NCBI GenBank assembly: GCA_002701845.1
Contig: NZXG01000015.1
Location: 40,094-104,093, forward strand
From: Pseudomonadales bacterium
Lineage (GTDB): Bacteria; Pseudomonadota; Gammaproteobacteria; Pseudomonadales; Ketobacteraceae
DNA: 64,000 nt
Reading direction: 5' to 3'
The position numbers and the translations under genes were made by a program. A model generated the notes under the pieces. The model ran no database searches. It was not told the DNA's origin and saw only the letters and a list, made by a program, of their open reading frames with translations. Position 1 is the first letter of the stretch; each line of letters begins with the position of its first letter. Shown piece by piece: positions 18,276 through 27,066 of the stretch.

Positions 18276-18281
18276 AGTATA
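18276..18281 (-). promoter_or_regulatory. Candidate -10 for the 48-residue gene
   Basis: On the minus strand GTCTATACTTTGG contains TATACT in a context close to the stationary-phase sigma-S -10 form (TCTATACTT). No good -35 is visible. It would give a leader of about 80 bases. Confidence 0.35.
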
Positions 18282-18449
18282 GACAGCCCTTAAACAAGTT
18301 GTATTTTGTGAATGGCTTTTTTTAGATTGAATGAGAATAAACCAATTCTCCCAATGCCCGCGTGTTCTGTGACCTTTTTCACAAATTCGCCAGGCCGCTT
18401 AGGTTATACACAGTTTATTTGTACGTATGTACCATCTATAGCCGTCGGT

Positions 18450-18478
18450 TTGTCCAACAATGGTGCAATTTTTTATAA
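18450..18478 (+). promoter_or_regulatory. Candidate sigma-70 promoter for lrgAB
   Basis: TTGTCC, 17-base spacer, TTATAA. It would give a leader of about 145 bases before lrgA. No operator-like site is evident. Confidence 0.3.
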
Positions 18479-18631
18479 CGTAAAGACGCCACCCCGGGCG
18501 GGGGTTTCTCGGGGGATGGTTCAGTATTCATCCTGATAGCACCGCTAATGCCTCCTTTCCCGGTACCGGTCAGCGGCCAGGTCCCGCTGCCTGTGGTAAC
18601 CTTGCAGGTTTTTCACCCAAGGGGAAAACCT

Positions 18632-18976
18632 ATGCTGGCAGGCCTGCTTTACCTAATCGGATTTCAGCTGCTGGGTCACCTGCTGGGGGCCCTGCTGGGA
18701 TTGCCCATTCCGGCAGCGGTACTGGGTCTGGTGCTGTTACTCATCTATCTTCTGGTACGGGGCCAGGTGCCGCCTGCCCTGGCGGATACCGGCGCGGTGC
18801 TGTTGCCCCTGCTGCCATTGTTCCTGATTCCCCCCAGCGTGGGGATTATCGAATACGGGGAGCTGCTGCGGCGGGATGGTGTGGCCATTGCCCTGGCCCT
18901 GTTGGTGAGTCTGCTGCTGACCTTTCTGCTGGTGCCTTATCTGTTCCAGTTTTTCATTCGTCTGTTTCGGCGCTAA
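18632..18976 (+). CDS. lrgA: CidA/LrgA family membrane protein
   Basis: Small holin-like inner-membrane protein of 114 residues, in the usual size range. The start at 18632 is set by AAGGGG a few bases upstream; earlier in-frame starts would add a Pro-rich, non-membrane leader. Four hydrophobic helices are visible (GLLYLIGFQLLGHLLGALLG first), with the family's LGLPIPAAVLGLVLL motif and the loop LLPLLPLFLIPPSVG. Family members act with LrgB in murein-hydrolase/lysis control in Gram-positives and probably in small-molecule (for example pyruvate) transport; the role in Gram-negatives is uncertain. It is followed by lrgB after nine bases, one operon. Confidence 0.88.
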   Translation: MLAGLLYLIGFQLLGHLLGALLGLPIPAAVLGLVLLLIYLLVRGQVPPALADTGAVLLPLLPLFLIPPSVGIIEYGELLRRDGVAIALALLVSLLLTFLLVPYLFQFFIRLFRR

Positions 18977-18985
18977 GGGGGTTCC

Positions 18986-19717
18986 GTGTCCCATTTCATG
19001 AATTGGCTGGGCGCTTTCCTCAATTCGTTGGCCTTCGCCCCGTTATTTGGCGTACTGATCACCCTGGGGGCGTTCCTGTTTGGACAGAAGCTGTACCGGA
19101 CCAGTGGCCAGCACCCGGTATTGCAGCCGGTGATTATCGGTATTGTACTGGTGATCCTGTTCCTTTTGTTGCTGGATGTTCCCTACAGCCAGTACTACCA
19201 ATCCTCATATCTGTTGCACGCCATGCTGGGCCCCGCCACCGTGGCCCTGGCCATTCCCCTGTTTCAAAATGCCCGCCGCATTCGCACGCTGCTGTTGCCT
19301 ATTCTTTGTACGGTCACAGTGGGGGGCACATTCACGGTGTCTGTGGCCATGGCTATTCTGTGGCTGCTGGACGCCAGTTCTCAGAGCCTGCTGTCCATGC
19401 CCACCAAATCCATCACCACCCCAATCGCTGTGATTGTGTCAGAAAAAATCGGGGGCATTCCGGCTCTCAGCGCCCTTTGTGTCCTGCTGACCGGCGCCCT
19501 GGGCGCCATGCTGGGCATTCCCATTATGAACCGGCTGGGGATAAAGGACGACGGTATCCGTGGCCTGACCCTGGGACTGTCCGCCCACGCTCTGGGCACC
19601 GCCCGGGCCCTGGAGGAAAACGATGAGTGTGCCGCATTCTCAGCGCTGGCCATGAGCCTCACCGGCGTACTGACTGCGCTGGTGCTGCCTTTTGTGGTTG
19701 GCTGGATCGCCTTTTAA
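18986..19717 (+). CDS. lrgB: LrgB family membrane protein
   Basis: 243-residue polytopic inner-membrane protein that partners LrgA/CidA. It starts at GTG, with AAGGGG five bases upstream; the next ATG is four codons in. Hallmarks: LLGPATVALAIPLF-type motif (here MLGPATVALAIPLFQN), TTPIAVIVSEKIGGIPAL, and GLTLGLSAHALGTARALEEN, all conserved in LrgB/YohK proteins. Its gene converges on the MORN-protein gene with only seven bases between stops and no hairpin. Confidence 0.93.
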   Translation: MSHFMNWLGAFLNSLAFAPLFGVLITLGAFLFGQKLYRTSGQHPVLQPVIIGIVLVILFLLLLDVPYSQYYQSSYLLHAMLGPATVALAIPLFQNARRIRTLLLPILCTVTVGGTFTVSVAMAILWLLDASSQSLLSMPTKSITTPIAVIVSEKIGGIPALSALCVLLTGALGAMLGIPIMNRLGIKDDGIRGLTLGLSAHALGTARALEENDECAAFSALAMSLTGVLTALVLPFVVGWIAF

Positions 19718-19724
19718 ACCGGCT

Positions 19725-20918
19725 TCAGGAATTGTCCCGGTTCTTCACCAGCCAGTCGCGGGATTCGGCTCCCGGCTCCGACGTTTGCGGCGGAGCTGAA
19801 CGGGCTTCAAACCGGCCATCATAAATTTTGAACTGGCGCCGTGAATTCTCGGCGGATAGACGGGGAATGGAGAATTCGCCGTGAATTTCCCCCCGGGCAT
19901 CCATTTTGATTTCGAGCCGGGCCACGGTGTCTTCGGGAAGGGCGATCGCCTTGCCCTGCAGATCCGAGGCCATGATCTCTCCCCGCCGCAGGTGATAAAT
20001 ACCCGGCCCGGTGTAGCGGTTGACGATCAGCTGCAGGAACTGGTCATCACTCCGGCTGCGAATTCGCAACTGGGTTTCCAGCAGGGCTACGTTTTTCTCC
20101 CACCACACATTCTCAGTGGTGACGTAATAGCGGGCTTTGGTGAACTCATCCTGCAGGTGATAGGCCATGCCACCCTCATACTCGTAGGTGGGGCGGTGCT
20201 TTTCGTAATAGGCCTTGGCCAACTCCAGTTTTTGCGGATCGCGGATCTCACGGCCTTTGTCGAACAGGCAGATGTGAATCACACCGCCCTCCTGGCTGCA
20301 TTCCCCCACCCCATGGCGCAGCCCCTTGGAAAAGGTACCCCGGTAACTGCTGCCGTCGGCTTCGGTTTTGATGCCGTGGCCATGGGGCTGGTTGAACTTA
20401 AAATCCCCCAGGTAACGCTGGCCGTTACGATAGGTCAACAGGCCCTTGCCGGACTTGTCACCCCTGCTCCAATAACCGTCGTAAATGGAACCACTGCGGT
20501 ACACCAGCTTGCCCTTGCCATGACGCAGCCCGTTTTGCCAGTGACCCTGATATCGATTGCCATTCTGATAGAGCATGACGCCTTCGCCATTGGGCAGACC
20601 CTGCTCCCACTGGCCCCGATAGACATCGCCATTACTGAATTCATAGACCCCGGCGCCGTGCATGTACCCGTTGCGAAAACCACCTCGGTACAGATCGCCG
20701 TTGAGGCGCTGATAGACACCCTCCCCATGGGGCTTGTTGTTCAGCCAGCGACCAGTGTAGGTATCACCATTGGCGTATTCCCAGGATTCCTCACCCAGCA
20801 TTAATTCCGGGATGGTCTCCTGCAGGGCAATGTCGGTCACCGGCTCAGTGATGGCACCCTGGGCAACAGCAATGGAAACGGCTAACAATAGCCCTGTGAG
20901 AAGATTGCGAATGAACAC
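19725..20918 (-). CDS. Exported MORN-repeat protein
   Basis: 397 residues: a signal peptide (IRNLLTGLLLAVSIAVAQG), then seven consecutive MORN repeats (about residues 47-205) of the form NG-x-Y-x-G-x-W-x-x-G-x-x-HG-x-G. After these comes a roughly 190-residue region of mixed charge with no recognised domain, starting ECSQEGGVIHICLFDKG. Bacterial MORN proteins are poorly characterised; the repeats make an elongated beta-sheet surface that may bind lipid or protein. GTG at 20918 is preferred because GGGGGA is spaced correctly for it; the TTG one codon earlier is too close. Periplasmic or envelope location is inferred from the signal peptide. Confidence 0.85.
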   Translation of the reverse strand: MFIRNLLTGLLLAVSIAVAQGAITEPVTDIALQETIPELMLGEESWEYANGDTYTGRWLNNKPHGEGVYQRLNGDLYRGGFRNGYMHGAGVYEFSNGDVYRGQWEQGLPNGEGVMLYQNGNRYQGHWQNGLRHGKGKLVYRSGSIYDGYWSRGDKSGKGLLTYRNGQRYLGDFKFNQPHGHGIKTEADGSSYRGTFSKGLRHGVGECSQEGGVIHICLFDKGREIRDPQKLELAKAYYEKHRPTYEYEGGMAYHLQDEFTKARYYVTTENVWWEKNVALLETQLRIRSRSDDQFLQLIVNRYTGPGIYHLRRGEIMASDLQGKAIALPEDTVARLEIKMDARGEIHGEFSIPRLSAENSRRQFKIYDGRFEARSAPPQTSEPGAESRDWLVKNRDNS

Positions 20919-20975
20919 CAAATCCCCCTGGCTGCGCCAGATTTATACTCTGTTATGACTGATTTATTAAAATTT

Positions 20976-20990
20976 CAGGTATCTTACCTG
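20976..20990 (-). terminator. Short palindromic hairpin downstream of the PilZ gene
   Basis: CAGGTA-TCT-TACCTG, a perfect 6-bp stem with a 3-base loop, about 73 bases beyond the PilZ stop. On the minus strand it is followed by AAATTTTAATAAA. It may end the T2SS/PilZ transcript or be an operator for the MORN gene. Confidence 0.35.
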
Positions 20991-21062
20991 ACTGAAAAGT
21001 GCCGGCACAATTTGAATTTGTAATGGGTCTGTAAGAATTATTTATTATTGACTAAGTACAAA

Positions 21063-21425
21063 TTACTCTTTGAACAGGCAGTCCTCCACCAGCCGGTCCA
21101 CCGCGTCCATAAACTCGGGCTGCGGGTCGATGAGCTCGAAACCAGCGTCATAGAAATCTTTGTTGGTATCGTTCTGGCACCAGCGGCTTTCGGCCACGAA
21201 TTCCACCTCTTTACTGCCTTCCACCGTATCCGGCAGCACCATTTTCAGATGGAAAGCTTTGCCGGATTCGATGGGCTGGTCGGCCACCAACATAATACCC
21301 CGGGTGCTGATGTCCACCAGGTTGCCCATCAGTGCACCGGTTGCGGTGTCGAACACCCGCAGATAGTAGATGAGATGGCGACGCGGTACGCTGCGTTGAT
21401 TGTCGTCTGCTTGCTTGGCTTCCAT
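21063..21425 (-). CDS. PilZ-domain protein (probable c-di-GMP receptor)
   Basis: 120 residues, a single PilZ domain. Both c-di-GMP-binding signatures are intact: RxxxR (RSVPR, near 11-15) and D-x-S-x-x-G (DISTRG, near 38-43). No output domain is present, so it would act by binding a partner. It begins 73 bases after gspB on the same strand with no terminator-like hairpin between, so it may be the last gene of the type II secretion operon. That coupling is inference from position. Confidence 0.9.
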   Translation of the reverse strand: MEAKQADDNQRSVPRRHLIYYLRVFDTATGALMGNLVDISTRGIMLVADQPIESGKAFHLKMVLPDTVEGSKEVEFVAESRWCQNDTNKDFYDAGFELIDPQPEFMDAVDRLVEDCLFKE

Positions 21426-21498
21426 AAGACACCCGTAAACCAGATTGCCTGCTTTAAGCCTAGACGACAGCGGCGGTATCGTCCGCCTTTTTCTGCGC

Positions 21499-22272
21499 TT
21501 ATTGTGCCCAGCGTCCCAGAACGTCCACCGCGAACAGGGTACCGTCCCGGCTCATTACCACCCCGCTTTCAGTGATCTCCCGCAATTGCAGCTCGGGATT
21601 CAGATACTGCCCCTCTTTCAACCGCTTGCCATTAATGATCACCGACCGGAACCGCGGCATACTGGAGTACATGTGGGAGGAGAACGTCAGGTCGGGGATT
21701 CCATCCCGGGCATAGGCTGGCAGCTCCTCCAGCTGTGGCAGATAGCCCACCGCCGGGGGCACTCCGGTAACATCCTCCGCCGGGGACGGAGCCATAGAGG
21801 CTGGCTCTGCCGGGGATGACGCCGCCCGGGATGACAGCGCCTGGGATTGGGTGGCAGCCTGACCGCGGCCGCCACCAGCGACCGGGGCCTCGACGGGGGG
21901 ATACTCCGGCATTCGCCCGCCGCTGGCGGACGTCGGTGCCATGACCGGGGCCGGTTTGCCACTGCCGGTTGCGGTAGCGCCGCCAGCGTCCACGGCGGCA
22001 GGCATCGGAGTGCTGCTACTGGCCCGCTCAGTGACGGCCGGCTGCTGCGGGGGTTCGCTGCTGATGTTGGAGCCGGGCGCCGGCGACCGGGCTACCCATA
22101 TGATGCCGATAACGACGATACTCACCACCACCACCGCCACCGTCACCCAGGGCCAGACATTGGCCCCGCCGAGACCGGAGTCCGGTTCCGCCACCGCGCT
22201 GTGGATATCCGGTACCTTGCCCCGTTGCCGCTCCTGCTCCGACTTCCGCAACGCGTCCAGAATGTAGGACAT
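21499..22272 (-). CDS. gspB: Type II secretion accessory protein GspB
   Basis: 257-residue single-pass inner-membrane protein that pairs with the GspA ATPase and helps place the secretin in the outer membrane. The N-terminus MSYILDALRKSEQERQRG is the family signature. A helix lies at about 40-61 (VTVAVVVVSIVVIGIIWVA), followed by a long Pro/Ala/Ser-rich linker. The C-terminal GspB domain (about 190-257) has the FSSHMYSS and INGKRLKEGQ motifs. The ATG overlaps the gspA stop by one base, so the two are translationally coupled. Confidence 0.93.
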   Translation of the reverse strand: MSYILDALRKSEQERQRGKVPDIHSAVAEPDSGLGGANVWPWVTVAVVVVSIVVIGIIWVARSPAPGSNISSEPPQQPAVTERASSSTPMPAAVDAGGATATGSGKPAPVMAPTSASGGRMPEYPPVEAPVAGGGRGQAATQSQALSSRAASSPAEPASMAPSPAEDVTGVPPAVGYLPQLEELPAYARDGIPDLTFSSHMYSSMPRFRSVIINGKRLKEGQYLNPELQLREITESGVVMSRDGTLFAVDVLGRWAQ

Positions 22273-24023
22273 CAGGAGCCCCTCTCGATATCGTCCAGAG
22301 CTGGAATGCTGTCATCCACCCTGCGGGTCAACTGGATCAGGGTTCCGGAACCCACTACCCCGTCGTCGATCTCGCCCACCTGCCGCTGGAAGGCTTTCAC
22401 CCGCTCCACCAGCTCCGGGTCGTAAGTGGCCCGGCCCGGGCTGGGTTGGGGCCTGTTCTCCCACACATCCAGGTGATAAGACACCCACTTGGTGAGCGGG
22501 GCGATGGTGCCCGGCTGCATGGGGCCATGATAGGAAGGCGGTTTCTTCCACAGCAGGGTGTAGTGGCCCCGCCAGTAATTGTCCAGATCCCTGATGGCCA
22601 CGGTCTGGCTGCGGCCGTTCAGATAGACTTCAGCCCGGTCCTGGTCCAGGCGCCGCACCGCCACATAACGTTCGCTACCGTCCTCCCCAAACAGACGCAA
22701 CAGCACCGGCAGTCCGTAGTGGCGAATGGAGCCAAGACTACCCAACTTGCTGAGACAGCTGAGCCCGCGATCCTCGGCAAACTGACAGGCGCTGCCGTCC
22801 AGATGGGGGGCATAATCAATTCCCCAGGCGGTGAACAGATCCTGGAATGCCTGGGCTTCGGTGTCGTGGGGCGTCCGGGCATAAACAGCCCCTATATCCA
22901 GCTTCAGCTCCGCAGCCCGGGCCGGCCCCGTGTTCGCCGGCACTGGATCATTGCCGGGCAGCACCGGCGGTGGTGGTGGCGGTTCCACCATAGCCCCGGC
23001 AGGGGATTCCGACGGCGCGCGAATGCCGGTATCGCCCGCACTGGCGGTTACGGTCACGGCGGAGGCCAGCGGTGAATCCGGCTGCCGGCTGACCCCCAGC
23101 CAGAGCAGGGTTGCCAGCCCCAAGGTCACCAGGGCGGCGAGGCCGCCACCAATGGCCTTGGGTACCCAGGAGGGCCGGTGGTGGCGGTTGGCCTGGTCAG
23201 CATAGACCGGATTTCCCAGTACCTCCTGGGCCGCGGTGGTGAGTATGGCGGTGTCCACCACCCGGGTCTCCCGGGCGTAGGCGCCCAACAGGGCGCGGTC
23301 ACACACCAGATTAATGACCCGGGGAATGCCTTTGCATATCTGATACAGGCGTTTAATGGTGGGGGCCGGAAAAATGCCTTTGGGGTCCACCGCGCCCGCC
23401 ACGGTAAGCCGATGATGGACGTAGGGGCCCACCTCCTCCTCCGCCAGGGCATTCAGATGAAAACGGGCGGTAACCCTTTGTGACAATTGCCGTAGCTCCG
23501 GTTGCCGGAACATCTCCTGCAGTTCCGGCTGACCCAGCAGGATGATCTGCAACAGTTTCTTTTCATGGGTTTCCAGGTTGGTGAGCAGTCGGATCTGCTC
23601 CAGCACATCGGAGCTTAGATTCTGGGCTTCATCAATGATCAGCACGGTATGGCGGCCCTGGGCGTGCTGGCGCAGCAGAAAGCCATTAATGCAATCCACG
23701 TAATCCTTTACCGTAATACTGTCACCAATGTAAGGAATGGACAGCTCGTCACAGATGGTGGCCAGCAACTCCTCCACCTGCAGCTTGGGATTCAATACGA
23801 ACGCCACATCAGTATCTGCCGGGATCTGTTCCAGAAAACAGCGGCAAACGGTGGTTTTGCCGGTGCCCACTTCGCCGGTAAGCAGGACGAAGCCGCCGTC
23901 ACGCCCCACTCCGTAAATCAGATGGGCCAGCGCTTCGTTGTGCTGCTGGCTCATGTACAGATAATGAGGATTGGGGGCGATGGAAAACGGCGTTTCCTTA
24001 AGGTGGAAGAACGACTCGTACAT
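22272..24023 (-). CDS. gspA: Type II secretion ATPase GspA/ExeA
   Basis: 583-residue AAA+ ATPase with a periplasmic peptidoglycan-binding part; with GspB it remodels the wall for secretin assembly. N-terminus MYESFFHLKETPFSIAPNP is diagnostic. Walker A GEVGTGKTT is near residue 50 and Walker B VLIIDEAQNL near 127. A transmembrane helix follows at about 290-310, then a Pro-rich stretch, a C39-peptidase-like fold region and a peptidoglycan_binding_1 domain near the C-terminus (YDPELVERVKAFQRQVGEIDDGVVG). It starts one base after the gspM stop, so in this genome gspAB is joined to the 3' end of the main gsp operon. Confidence 0.93.
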   Translation of the reverse strand: MYESFFHLKETPFSIAPNPHYLYMSQQHNEALAHLIYGVGRDGGFVLLTGEVGTGKTTVCRCFLEQIPADTDVAFVLNPKLQVEELLATICDELSIPYIGDSITVKDYVDCINGFLLRQHAQGRHTVLIIDEAQNLSSDVLEQIRLLTNLETHEKKLLQIILLGQPELQEMFRQPELRQLSQRVTARFHLNALAEEEVGPYVHHRLTVAGAVDPKGIFPAPTIKRLYQICKGIPRVINLVCDRALLGAYARETRVVDTAILTTAAQEVLGNPVYADQANRHHRPSWVPKAIGGGLAALVTLGLATLLWLGVSRQPDSPLASAVTVTASAGDTGIRAPSESPAGAMVEPPPPPPVLPGNDPVPANTGPARAAELKLDIGAVYARTPHDTEAQAFQDLFTAWGIDYAPHLDGSACQFAEDRGLSCLSKLGSLGSIRHYGLPVLLRLFGEDGSERYVAVRRLDQDRAEVYLNGRSQTVAIRDLDNYWRGHYTLLWKKPPSYHGPMQPGTIAPLTKWVSYHLDVWENRPQPSPGRATYDPELVERVKAFQRQVGEIDDGVVGSGTLIQLTRRVDDSIPALDDIERGS

Positions 24024-24536
24024 TTACTTCTGCAGCACCAGCTTGGCTGTCACCAGACCCTGATCCCGCTCCGCATCAATGGAAATATTGATGATTTTCA
24101 CACCCTGCCGGCTTTCCAACTGGTGCAGCCAGCTCATGGTTTTGTCAAAAGAGACTTTCTCCAGCCACACCCGCAACTTGTCGTCGGATTCCGGCTCCAG
24201 CCGCTTTACCGTGATGCCCGCCCGCGGAGCCGTGGTGGTGACAATGGTTTGCAGCGGCTGGCTGCTGCTGGCCCGACTGTTGTTACCCGCCCCCGCCGCC
24301 CGCGCCAGCGGCTCCTGTTCGCGCATCCAGTGCATCAGCTTTTGCTGCCCGGTGAGTTTCATTTCGGCCCGCTGTACCGCATTCTGCGCCGGCAGAATCA
24401 ACACCAGGAACACAATCACCAGCACCACCATTAGCGCCACGCCGTTCACCACCCAACGCTCCGATGGGGTCAGGCTGGCATAGCGTCGTCGCAGGGGGTC
24501 CAACTGATTTTGCAGGGTTTGCATCGGGCTGCTCAT
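24024..24536 (-). CDS. gspM: Type II secretion platform protein GspM
   Basis: 170 residues, bitopic inner-membrane protein that binds GspL in the secretion platform. A short cytoplasmic N-terminus (LRRRYASLTPSERW) precedes one helix at about 29-48 and a periplasmic ferredoxin-like domain. The ATG overlaps the gspL stop by four bases (ATGA). No gspN follows; gspA comes next. Sequence conservation in this family is low, so the call leans on size, topology and position. Confidence 0.9.
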   Translation of the reverse strand: MSSPMQTLQNQLDPLRRRYASLTPSERWVVNGVALMVVLVIVFLVLILPAQNAVQRAEMKLTGQQKLMHWMREQEPLARAAGAGNNSRASSSQPLQTIVTTTAPRAGITVKRLEPESDDKLRVWLEKVSFDKTMSWLHQLESRQGVKIINISIDAERDQGLVTAKLVLQK

Positions 24537-25894
24537 GAACGTTCGCTCCGGATTTTCAGACGGGCTTTGACTCCGGCCTCATCCTGGCTGGCGGAGGCCG
24601 TCTCCACGCCCAGCTCAGCCTGTTGCAACTGGTTTTTGAACGCCTCCAGCTGGCTGAAGTCCTTCACCACCAGATCCAGTCGCAGATCCCCCTGACCCTG
24701 ATCATAACTGACCCGGCGGGGGGCAATGGCCCCCTGATTACGTTGATTGACCTGGTACATCTGTTCCCCCGCCAGGGCCAGCAGAGTCATAAAACCGAAG
24801 CCGTCGGCGCCACTCTGGTACTCGTCAATATGTTGCTGGACCTGGCGTTTAACGTTGACGATTCGGCGATCCCGCGGGAACCACTGGCGATACAGGGACT
24901 CGGCCTCCTGCTCAAGGCGGGCCGCCTCCTGATTCATTTGCCAGGCCTGGGTGTAGAGGAAACCGGTGTAGCTCAAGACAAACACAGCCACCATGGCCGC
25001 CAGGGGTTTCCAGTTAATGGCCGAGGGCCGGCGCCGGCCGCTGCTGGCATAACGGCCCTGCAACAGATCAAAGCGTGGTTTTTTGGCGCCGTAATGGCTG
25101 TGCAGGTGGTCGCACAGTAACTGGAAATCACTGCTGTTCACCTCATCGTATTCCACCTGGAATTCCGCATCCGCCACCTGACCGCTGATCTGGGTTCGAA
25201 TCCAGTTTTTCAGGTTCTCGTTGAGATGCTCCAGGCAGAACAGCACCCGCAGGGCTTCCGGCCGCTGCTGCCAGTGCTCCATCACCGCCGCCAACACCAC
25301 CGGGGCGGCGTCCATCTCAATAGCCAGGCCGCTCATGGGGCCACGCCGGATCAACAACTGGCGGCCATCGAACATCAGGGTCCACTCGTTTTCCGCCCGG
25401 GGCAAACACAACATGTCCGGTAACACCGAGTCCAGCGGCAGCTCAAAGTGCAGAAACAGGCGCCGGGTGGCCGCCAGCAGCTGATGGGGAACCCCAATCA
25501 CCGGCACCAGGCCGTCCGCATCACGCTCCCCCATGATCAGATGAAACCGGGTCACATCCTGCGCCACCTGATCCTCGATCATATACGGCAGTGCCTGGGC
25601 GATGTGACGGGTCTGGCGGGAGGGAATATTCACCTCTGCGGTAAAACTGTTGGCACCGGAAATCAACAGGCTGATGCCGTACTGGTAACTGTGGGGCCAA
25701 CGGTTGTTCAGCTGATCCACGAATTCGGTAAAAGGGACGATCTGACTGCTGGAGACCTGGCCATCCAGCTCGGCGCTGCACCACTCCACAAACAGCTCCT
25801 CCGGAACCGTCAGGGAGTCTTCGCCCTGCTCGTGCTCGCAGAACTCAAGCCATTGTTTTTCATTGATAAAGCGTACAAATACCTTACTAGTCAC
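24533..25894 (-). CDS. gspL: Type II secretion platform protein GspL
   Basis: 453 residues. A cytoplasmic actin-like domain (about 1-290) binds the GspE ATPase, one transmembrane helix lies near 298-318, and a periplasmic ferredoxin-like domain contacts GspM. The start is GTG, with GGAAGGGG just upstream. It lies between gspK and gspM in the standard order, 29 bases after gspK. The family is divergent; topology and synteny support the call. Confidence 0.93.
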   Translation of the reverse strand: MTSKVFVRFINEKQWLEFCEHEQGEDSLTVPEELFVEWCSAELDGQVSSSQIVPFTEFVDQLNNRWPHSYQYGISLLISGANSFTAEVNIPSRQTRHIAQALPYMIEDQVAQDVTRFHLIMGERDADGLVPVIGVPHQLLAATRRLFLHFELPLDSVLPDMLCLPRAENEWTLMFDGRQLLIRRGPMSGLAIEMDAAPVVLAAVMEHWQQRPEALRVLFCLEHLNENLKNWIRTQISGQVADAEFQVEYDEVNSSDFQLLCDHLHSHYGAKKPRFDLLQGRYASSGRRRPSAINWKPLAAMVAVFVLSYTGFLYTQAWQMNQEAARLEQEAESLYRQWFPRDRRIVNVKRQVQQHIDEYQSGADGFGFMTLLALAGEQMYQVNQRNQGAIAPRRVSYDQGQGDLRLDLVVKDFSQLEAFKNQLQQAELGVETASASQDEAGVKARLKIRSERS

Positions 25895-25923
25895 AGGCCC
25901 CTTCCCAGGTCTTTTTCATGTCA

Positions 25924-27066
25924 TTATACCCGTTTCAGCGGATCTTCCAGCTTTCTGGCCAGGGTTTTAATGGTGAAGCGTTGTTTATTGTTGCGGTTAT
26001 CGGCCTGGTCCTCAAGTTCCGGTCGGTACAGCACCGCCCGCATCAGTACCGGTTTCTGGTTGATCACCGCTTCCGCCGCCAGTTCAAAAAATTCACTGCT
26101 GACGGTAAAGTTGCCCACCGGTGTCTGCGGATTGCCCCGGGCTCTGTTGGCTGCATCCTGAGCGGTCAGCGCCGGCGGCTCGCCGCTGGGGTTCGTGGCA
26201 TCAGCGGTGACGTTCTGCGGCTGGCCTCCGGTTTGCGCCGCCACCCGCAACAGCAGATCATTAAACGCTTTCATATCCCGGAACCCCCCATCCAGGTTGC
26301 CCGGATCCTCCTGTTCCCGCGCCTCCACGATCTGGGCGCCGGGAATGCCCAGTTGGTAGGCATCCAATACCAGGGCCGAAGCCGTATTCACATTCAATGG
26401 CGTATCCGGCGGCAAGAAGCTGACGTAGTCCGCCAGCAAAGCGATATCATCGGCGGTGAAACCGGCCACCAACATCAGTTCACTCAAATCCCACAGCACC
26501 CGGTTGGCGGCCCGGTAAGGTGGATCCTCAGTCAGGTAATCCAAGTCCTCCCGGCCATCAAAACCCGTGGGCTCCTGGTTCGCGTCCAGCCAGTCCACCA
26601 GACGCTCCACCAGCATGGGGGTGGTGACATCGGTGTCGCTGGCGCTGGGAATGCCCACCAGATCCATCAGCATCCGTAGCCGGTCCCGTTGTTTCTGGGC
26701 CACCTTGGGGTCGCTGGCCAACAGCGAGTTAACATTGAAACGGCCCTGCAGATCCGTAATCCGGCCCTGAATAAAACCGCCGGCCACGGGAAACGGTTGC
26801 GGCGGTTGTGCCCAGGGCTCCCCCAGGGTATCGGCGATCACCGGATCGCTGCCGTCGTGGTCGTCCTTCAGATCCCGCACCAGGGACCAGTTGGCAATCT
26901 CCTCGGCCCCCAGCAGGTATTGGTAGGCCTGATCCCGGGACAGCAAAGCCGAAGTGCGCTTGATATCCATCTTTTGACGGTAGCTCATATCGGTGACAAT
27001 AACCGCGGCGATGGCCACCATCATAATGACGGTGATCAGCACGGTACCCCGCTGCTTATGTCCCAC
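25924..27066 (-). CDS. gspK: Type II secretion minor pseudopilin GspK
   Basis: Tip subunit of the pseudopilus; 380 residues from a GTG at 27066. This start gives the compact prepilin leader MGHKQRG followed by TVLITVIMMVAIAAVIV. As usual for GspK, there is no Glu at +5. The frame is open a further 22 codons upstream but that would create an atypical leader inside gspJ. The large alpha-helical insert domain with the SAM-like fold is present (LVDWLDANQEPTG and an acidic Ca-binding-like stretch). It overlaps the gspJ stop by 11 bases. Confidence 0.92.
   Translation of the reverse strand: MGHKQRGTVLITVIMMVAIAAVIVTDMSYRQKMDIKRTSALLSRDQAYQYLLGAEEIANWSLVRDLKDDHDGSDPVIADTLGEPWAQPPQPFPVAGGFIQGRITDLQGRFNVNSLLASDPKVAQKQRDRLRMLMDLVGIPSASDTDVTTPMLVERLVDWLDANQEPTGFDGREDLDYLTEDPPYRAANRVLWDLSELMLVAGFTADDIALLADYVSFLPPDTPLNVNTASALVLDAYQLGIPGAQIVEAREQEDPGNLDGGFRDMKAFNDLLLRVAAQTGGQPQNVTADATNPSGEPPALTAQDAANRARGNPQTPVGNFTVSSEFFELAAEAVINQKPVLMRAVLYRPELEDQADNRNNKQRFTIKTLARKLEDPLKRV

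Larger units (their letters stand above)
18192..18631. other. 440-bp divergent intergenic region (small gene / lrgAB)
   Basis: No gene supported. It holds candidate promoters for both sides (18276-18281 minus; 18450-18478 plus), AT-rich sequence and a short GTACGTATGTAC repeat near 18421. The last 90 bases before lrgA are GC-rich and open in the lrgA frame but contain no better start. Confidence 0.5.

Noticed and set aside
22272..24023. XrtA-associated ATPase (ExeA-like member of PEP-CTERM loci)
   Set aside because: Peptidoglycan-binding C-terminus, gspB coupling and location in the gsp operon identify GspA instead.
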